Source: Agrypnia vestita
Taxonomy: Eukaryota > Arthropoda > Insecta > Trichoptera > Phryganeidae
Direction: 5' to 3'
DNA length: 64,000 nt
NCBI GenBank assembly: GCA_016648135.1
Contig: JADDOH010001502.1
Coordinates: forward strand, 62,001-126,000
Part shown: positions 57,645 through 64,000 of the stretch, one piece after another
Layout: the number at the start of each line of letters is the position of its first letter
Position numbering within the stretch: the stretch's first letter is position 1
Made by a program: the position numbers and the translations under genes
The notes under the pieces: model-generated
Seen by the model: only the letters and a program-made list of their open reading frames with translations
The model's database searches: none
Told to the model about the DNA's origin: nothing

Positions 57645-57905
57645 AGGACTACATATGTCTCTAGCATAGTCCCTTCAAAAATACGAGAGGTCTTCAGATT
57701 TGGAACATTTATACATCTTTCGAAAAATTTGATAATGTGTGGATGTTCTTACGATGGAATTGGTGAACGTTGCATTGTGCAGAGGGATCACTCAATCCAG
57801 CTCATACATGTCGTAAGCCCTGGGACATTCTGTAAAAAGCCTTCCATACTCACTTCTCATATAAATCCCTTCGTCTCTGTGAGACTTCTCTCTAATTTAT
57901 CTTAA
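57645..57905. repeat. Dispersed repeat F4, inverted long copy
   Basis: Read minus it runs GATAAATTAGAGAGAAGTCT, CCAGGGCTTACGACATGTAT, GAGCTGGATTGAGTGATCCC and AAGAACATCCACACATTATC, the order of 32330-32570 and 45155-45350. Confidence 0.65.
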
Positions 57906-58444
57906 TTTATACTGTAAACTGGATGATGTTGTATAGAAATGTACATTATAAAGGTCCATCGGCTCAATGAGGCCGTCTAGGCCTTGCCTATTTTTGCCCT
58001 GTCGTAAAAAATAGCGTTTCCCTCGTGTACCTAATCATGGAATGGAGGTGTAAAAATTGTATCTAGGCGTATTTTAGGGCTTGGCTTACGAGCAAAGCCA
58101 GTGCCGTCCTACTTGGGCGACAATTTACTCACGTTTTGATTCTTCAGGTTCGTGGCGATATCTTGACAGTTATTGCGGGTTCCTGGAATGAAAAAGCATT
58201 TTCGCGCGGATATTTATTTCTCACCGGTAAAAAGCTCCGGGAGCAAGTGAAGAACGCTTGTGGGTGCGCACGGCGGACGTCAGTTCGGTAGCAGAGATCC
58301 GACTCTATTTTTCGTGAGCGAACTCGTCATATCAATTAATATCATTCTTTTGATATTAATAAGGGTTTACAACAGGTACAAATAATACAGTTGGATAAAT
58401 TATAAATTTATAAGTAAGAAAAAGTGTTAATAATAAATTAAATA
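57906..58444. other. Mixed DNA, nothing recognised
   Basis: Slightly GC-richer around 58090-58330 (GCACGGCGGACGTCAGTTCG) without an ORF. Possibly part of an unidentified repeat. Confidence 0.35.
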
Positions 58445-58645
58445 TTATAAATAACCAGGTCCTTTTTGCAAATAATTATGTTTTAAATTTTTTTTCATAT
58501 TAGTACATAATTATTTATTCATCTCCCATATACTTATTTTTTATTTTGTTAAGGTCTATACTTCGATTTTTTATTTTTTATTTTAAGTATACGTTGTGTC
58601 CTGATGAAAGGACCATTGGTTTCGAAACATGTTAGTATTTCCAAC
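58445..58645 (+). repeat. Hammerhead-like repeat family PH, best core
   Basis: CTGATGA at 58601-58607, a stem GGACC/GGTTT with loop ATT, GAAA at 58623-58626, then CATGTTAG. Upstream TATACGTTGTGTC is shared with 53640-53653. The sequence order CUGANGA-stem-GAAA is that of the hammerhead ribozyme. Confidence 0.6.
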
Positions 58646-59590
58646 AATTAATGTAAACAAATTATATTCTTGTTGATTATATTTGAAATAATTCATGAAC
58701 AAATATTATCCCTAATTTATTTTCGTCCAAAGAACACGAACAGTACAATGAATACACAAAAATATTTGTGAATCTGTAAAATAAATATCTACGAGACGAG
58801 AGCTATTCGTTCATTCCATCTTTCATTGGCGTGGAAAATATCCGTCTCTAAAGCGATTCTAACCAACTAACTAACGGTTCAGCAGGGAAATAAACTCTTT
58901 CACCGAGCGTGACCAATGGCAGGCCGGTTCTACACAGTGGGTTACGAAACGGTCTATGGGGACGTTTATTTTCGAAGTTAGTTGTCCAGGCATAAAGACT
59001 TATGTTCGTCGTAACGGCGTGATTAACGACCCCACAATTGGAAGAAATGTGTAGCAAGACACGCCTTCTATTATTTAAACTATTAAGTCGGTAGTCAATA
59101 TTAGCTAGATTCTTATTAAAGTGTCTTAATTTATATAAAGAATATATTTAAAAAACAGTACCCTAATCAGTTATTATATTTTCTTAAATATTGTACTAAA
59201 GCTTGTAGAATCGGAAGGAATTACACGCTGTCCAATATTCTCGAATGGCCCACATGAATCTGGAATCAGCTTGGCTATTCTCGTAGTCACTGGAAATATG
59301 GGCTTATGGGGGCTTATGATGAATGAATGAATGGTGAATGGTAGGTACCCGCCGTTTACCCAGGTCCGTTCTATTAGCAAAAATCCCATATCGGTCCTGA
59401 TAATTCGTCTCCAAGTTGACATTTTTTTATACTACCAAGCAAGACCGTACTACCCCGCACCGGTCGTTTAAGCCGTTGCGAGGCGGCATGGCTGCCAATG
59501 CAAACGCATTCACAGTCCGCCTGTAGTTCTCTACTTCTTTATTTTTTTTTAATACATACTGTTGAATATAAACATACGATATATATTCGT
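58646..59590. other. AT-rich DNA, nothing recognised
   Basis: Frames at 58848-59057 and 59174-59422 (minus) have no motif. No repeats noticed. Confidence 0.4.
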
Positions 59591-59950
59591 TATACATATA
59601 GGAGGCATTGGATAGGGTACAGCGACTATGGAGGGGCTACTAGAAATATAAAAGGACTACTAGAAATGTGCAGGACGTTCTCGAGGCATCGCGAAATCAA
59701 CATATTTTGTATAAAAGGGCGAGCGCGCTCACGGCGAGCGAGTTTACTGACCATAGAAAAAGCGGCGTGGCCAGCGCGTGTGTGACCAAGCGATATTTGG
59801 CGCGAGTACTTACATGCGAAACGGAGCAGATCTTCTACCTAACGATAGAATAAAAGTCCAGCGAAAACTCTAAAACGAAATTAGCGAATTAGCGTGTGAA
59901 ATATTCTAGTAACATTTAGGGTGAAAGAACAGTGCTTCATTTTCTACCTT
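59590..59950 (+). mobile_element. Candidate solo LTR
   Basis: TATAAAAG at 59710-59717 is followed by a GC-rich stretch (GAGCGCGCTCACGGCGAGCG) and, 130 bp later, AATAAA (59849-59854), the promoter-R-polyA layout of a retrotransposon LTR. No terminal TG...CA pair or target duplication was established, so an ordinary promoter is also possible. Confidence 0.3.
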
Positions 59951-59994
59951 TTGATAAAGAATATTCATAGTTAACTGTACTTCTCCAGTCGGTT

Positions 59995-60110
59995 TCAGAA
60001 AAGCGTGGGCACCTTCCTACCGTCAACAACAGAATTCTGTAATCAATATCAATATTTTTTTATGTAATATAATTTTCACTCTCATTTGGGCTTCTCATTT
60101 TTTATCACTT
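59995..60110. repeat. F2 fragment
   Basis: GAAAAGCGTGGGCACCTTCC and CAACAGAATTCTGTAATCAA match the centre of F2 copies (8440-8480 and, inverted, 44020-44065). Confidence 0.5.
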
Positions 60111-60359
60111 GTCCTTTATTTGAAAGTATTTTTGTCTGGTCTTCCTCTTTGTTTCTGAATGTATTTTGTTTTGATGTTTTTAAATGATATCTACCACTTC
60201 TTCTTCTTTTGTAATTCTCTCGCTCTATCTTATTATTTCCATCGCCGATTAAGATAAAATTATTTCTAGTCTACTAATATTTTATATGAGACACTAACAG
60301 AATATTCTAGATTCAAAATATAGTAGGTACATTACTTATTTTAAATACAACCCTTTATT

Positions 60360-60700
60360 CAAATTACATATATTCGAAGTATCAATCAAACGATAAATCT
60401 GCATTTATTGGACAAAAGACATTTAATTACTTGATACATACTGCTGAAATACTTGATACACATAATACATACAAATATAGGATAATATATATCAAGCCTC
60501 TCGGCCACTACCTACCTCACTAGATATATAAAAATACCTGTTCTTAGATAGGTAGCTTTTTTATCCTTTTAACATCTTGGATTGATGTCTAATATTTGTT
60601 TTGAAAGAAAGTACACACAGTAAAAATCAAGAGTAAAAAATATTTAAAAATATAAAAGTGTCATGCGAGATGCAGGAAAAAATGCCATACGATCGTGTAC
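60360..60700 (-). repeat. Dispersed repeat F6, copy 2
   Basis: Inverse of 22770-23070: GTCATGCGAGATGCAGGAAA (60660-60679), AAAATCAAGAGTAAAAAATA, AGCCTCTCGGCCACTA and TTTATTGGAC. Confidence 0.7.
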
Positions 60701-61189
60701 GAAGTACGCAAATGACAGGCGCAGCTATTATCCACTAGGCGTGTACAAAACAACATAAAAGTAACAAAATAAAATTAATGACAATACATGTTATGAACAT
60801 CGTAAATATAAGGACGACTATTGATGTTGTTAAGCATAAAAAAGTATCGTAAATAAAGATTAGATATTGATATTTTGTTGATCATTAAATTAGGTAAAAA
60901 ACATTAAATTTATTCTGTCAACTAACCAAGTGATCTGGTGTAATGTAGTTATAATCATTTTGTCAGTAGCTAATTTATTATTTGTATTTAAACCTTATCA
61001 ATGTAAAAATTCTATATTTTAAATATATGGGTCTGTTTAGTACTTCAGATGAGAGATTCTATTTATTTTAGTAAAATATAAAAATATTATTAAACTCACG
61101 TAGAGGTAACAAAGTTAATGTTTTTCACCTAATTTAATGATCACCTTGAATAATCTCTACAATGTTAACGCCAAATGTATCAATAATAT
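60701..61189. other. AT-rich DNA with an F7 copy
   Basis: F7 blocks (GATGAGAGATTCTATTTATT, ATTAAACTCACGTAGAGGTA) lie at about 61046-61120. Otherwise nothing recognised. Confidence 0.45.
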
Positions 61190-61530
61190 AATAGGGAAAT
61201 TTCACCTAGTACAAATACCTACCGATGAAAATATATAAAATAGAAAAATATAAATTATATTCTGTGATTCAGTATGGATAATGTGGGGTAATGTTTTCAT
61301 ACATATTTTTTATTATAAAAATCTTTAAAAATACGATTCCATTAAAACGAATATGATTGGTTGTGACGTATCGATTCGCGTGTTTAGTGTAGTACGGTAG
61401 CATTTGTTACATTTGGGTACTATACATATACATACGCTCATATTCGTTTCTAGTGAAATTAAATGTTTTGGCGGGAATTAAAAATGTTGAATCTGAAAAT
61501 TATTTTTATGCTTTTTTGTTTATTTTTATA
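61190..61530 (+). repeat. Dispersed repeat F5, copy 2
   Basis: Direct copy of 38265-38630: TGGATAATGTGGGGTAATG, TGGTTGTGACGTATCGATTC and TTTTGGCGGGAATTAAAAAT in order. Confidence 0.65.
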
Positions 61531-63180
61531 TTTTTTTCTTAGTCGTATTTTCTAAATCAAAGTAAATATTATTCTATTTAAAAAAAGAGAAATTTTCCTA
61601 TCGATAGTTTGTGTTTTAGGGTCAATCGTTGTCAAGAAAATGGATGTTGCGTAGTAGTGACTTTTTAAATGATGGTGTTACTATTTATTATGTTGTGTCA
61701 ATATAACAATAAATACAAGCATTTCAGTTATCCAAACTGTCTCTATTCTCAATTATTTTAATGACTTCGGGATCACTGCGAATGACCCCGAGATGACATT
61801 TTTGATTCAGTATGACTTCAGCTATAACCTCCACAAATGAATGCATCCTATCTCGGAAAATCGTGAATCAAAAATAACCTAGTTTTAAAATACAAATAAA
61901 ACATTTTCATTAATAAAATAAGAGGAAAATTTTATACAAGCGAAACAGAATAGATTTTTATTACATACTTACAATTCCACTTAAATGTGGGTGTAGAGGA
62001 TCGAACGTAAAGCCTTTTATGACCCTTCTCTTTAGTATAAAAATCTATCGTCGTATATTAATTTTTTCTTGGTTCCTTGATTGGTGGTACACAGTCTAAC
62101 TGGGGCACTTATGGCACTGATTCTGACTGGTGGCTGGACGAAGCGCAGATTGTTAGATGATTAGTTCTATCATGAATGCTGAACAAGCTGCTAGATTGTT
62201 TCCTGGCCGTATTTGTCACTCAGATTTGTAGAACTGCGCAGTTACCTACTTAAGGCGGCACATTCACTGCAAATGCATATTTCGTTTTTTTTTTTTTTTT
62301 ACGAAAATGTGGGTTTTTATTATTCATTTGTATCAGAATGTACATTCTAGGCATTTTTTTAGGGCAATAACTTAAATAGAACCCTTGTTCTTATATAAAA
62401 GTAATAAACTGAACATTATTTACAATAATTAAGAAAATATAAGCATTAATTGACAGGCCGCGGCCAAAACAAATTGTTTTTAGTGTCCTAGGCGCAAAGT
62501 TTTAATGAATATTTATACATACGCATAATATGTTTTTTTATACGTATAAAGTATACTTCATTATCTAGAATCCGTACTAAGGAAATTAAGAAATATTAAA
62601 TGTTAATAAAGTTATCTATATATTAATTACGCCAAAAATGATGTTGCAGTAAGTAGATGATTTCTGTTGCCAGTTAAAAAAACATTTTAGAGTACATTAA
62701 AAAGATTAAAAATATAGGAATACGAACACACTGATATTAAAAACCATTCAAATCATATTAAACTATCGGATATTAATCGTTGTTTTTAAATATTTTGGTG
62801 GAATATTTTAAAAATTCGTGTTTTTTTTGTCGTAGAAAACAGCCAACTGTGACGCGGGAATATATTTTTTGTGCTGACGATACCGCTTTTTGACGTTTGA
62901 CGTACGCATATTTCGTTTCATTTCTCTTTTTTTTATATTTTTTCATAAAATTTGCTTCAATAATATATTCATTAACTTTTATTTTACATTTTTGAACAAA
63001 AATTAAGTTATGAAAACTTTGAAGTGAACTTAATGTAATTTTACGTGTCATTTTCTCCGTATTTATAAATATTTTTTTTTAGAAATTCCAATACTTGGGA
63101 AAGCCACGTAGATGTATTGTGACATCACTTGAATTGGTGGCAAAACGCCACCATAACTGCACGGAGGGCCTAGCAGTAGG
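61531..63180. other. AT-rich DNA, nothing recognised
   Basis: 61620-61680 resembles 42190-42240 (TTGTCAAGAAAATGGAT, GTAGTGACTTTTT). The 92-codon minus frame at 62773-63051 is lysine-rich background sequence without motifs. Confidence 0.45.
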
Positions 63181-63210
63181 TAATGAACGATAGCCAATTG
63201 TAAATACCGA

Positions 63211-63272
63211 TTGCCGCGTAGCGGCCACTACAGGCCGCGCAGCCGCCACTATGGGCCGCGCAACGGCCATAC
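63211..63272. repeat. GC-rich tandem repeat, about 3 x 21 bp
   Basis: Three units with GCCGCG(T/C)(A)(G/A)C(G/C)GCCA(C)TA spacing occur head to tail in an AT-rich region. The minus 72-codon frame over them reads as Ala/Val/Pro repeats and is probably a by-product. Confidence 0.65.
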
Positions 63273-64000
63273 AGCCACCCGCAGGGCCTAGAAGCAAGCA
63301 AGTTTAACTGCTAATAATGTTTTAAATTTGTAAGAAATTTGTTCGTTTTTTGTTGATTTTAAAACGCTTTTTATTTATATAAAGAGAGGATTTTAAACAT
63401 TATATTCTATTTATTCCCGTATTTTGAGGCTTTACTTACTAATAAAAGTTTTTTTTTTAATAAAAACACCTTAATTATTATTTATGAATAAAAATTTCAA
63501 AGTATGAAATGTGTCAATAAAAGAGGTAATTATAAAACAGAATGCCGTTGGCAGCGGCTTTCGAGAGAAACACTAAAACTTTTTGTGAAGTAACCTGTCG
63601 ATGAGAGATTCTGTTTCTCTCGAAACTTAATTATATTATAAAAAAAATATAAAGATTATTAAACTCACGTAGAGGTAACAAGATTAATATTATTTAAGTA
63701 TCATTAAACTGAGAACTTTGACATTAAAATTTTATAATAAAAAATGTGAGCGCAAAGTTGACATGAACATATTTGTCTTATTTATTCACGTTTTGTGTAT
63801 GTACATATTACAGTGGTGAGTTAATTGCCTGTTGGATATTTCTTCCTACCAACCTTATTTAGGTATTCAACCAAATTAAGTTAAGCATTTTAAATATATA
63901 TTTCCGGTTAACAATGTTACACTGAAAAAACTAGCTCCATCATAAAGAGGCGAATGGAAGATCGATGCGGACAAGGGAGGGTTAAACTAGAACAAAAACA
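63273..64000. other. AT-rich DNA with an F7 copy
   Basis: F7 blocks (CGATGAGAGATTCTGTTTCT, ATTAAACTCACGTAGAGGTA) lie at about 63599-63680. Nothing else is recognised up to the window end. Confidence 0.45.

Noticed and set aside
58601..58626. Confirmed hammerhead ribozyme
   Set aside because: Core order is right but an extra base lies between CTGATGA and stem II and stem I is weak in this copy, so it is reported only as hammerhead-like.
63079..63297. 72-codon Ala/Val-rich protein
   Set aside because: Produced by the GC-rich 21-bp tandem repeat; no other coding evidence.

Overview
This window looks like insect nuclear DNA, most probably from a moth or butterfly (Lepidoptera). The support is indirect: an AT-rich background, a dense mix of non-autonomous Helitrons, tRNA-derived SINEs, foldback/MITE families, a mariner element and LINE 3' ends of the RTE, jockey and CR1/L2-like types, and only one convincing protein-coding exon in 64 kb. 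No database search was possible, so the species is not claimed.

Layout. 1-5.3 kb: a small inverted pair with CRE-like sites, a LINE 3' end (1091-1578), a SINE, a near-perfect 225-bp palindrome (2521-2745) and a complete mariner element (3970-5254) whose transposase is broken by a single in-frame stop. 5.3-16.2 kb: more SINEs, a candidate TIR element (6869-7772), repeat family F2, an 87-bp palindrome (11221-11307), RTE 3' ends and family F3. 16.8-19.9 kb: a Helitron cluster. The first Helitron (about 16826-17314) carries a dense array of heat-shock-element-like GAA/TTC pentamers; two more Helitrons sit end to end at 17781-18055 and 18056. 20.9-21.6 kb: a degenerate tandem repeat interrupted by a short hAT-type MITE with an 8-bp target duplication. 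22-33 kb: dispersed repeats F3, F4 and F6, Helitrons, SINEs and a GC-richer patch near 30 kb. 33.5-38 kb: mostly unique AT-rich DNA with a CpG-rich patch at 33.57-33.85 kb that could be a promoter or 5' exon. 38-48 kb: repeat family F5, a nested inverted-repeat element with a hammerhead-like motif (39053-39476), a 500-bp foldback element (40301-40811), a jockey-type RT relic (42390-42870), Helitrons and F2/F4 copies.

48.66-51.5 kb holds the single clear gene: a GC-rich 625-codon ORF (49237-51114) with a GC-rich upstream region and a polyadenylation signal 346 bp downstream. Its protein is acidic and low in complexity, with proline-rich and tyrosine motifs that suggest a cytoplasmic adaptor or the N-terminal part of a larger signalling protein. 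I do not recognise the family. 51.5-64 kb is AT-rich DNA with inverted-repeat elements, dispersed repeats, a possible solo LTR (59.6-59.95 kb) and a GC-rich 21-bp tandem repeat (63.2 kb).

The mobile elements do not form one pathway. The most interesting are those that carry regulatory or RNA-like sequence: the Helitron with heat-shock elements, the repeats with a hammerhead-like core, and the Helitrons that contain tRNA-like promoter boxes.
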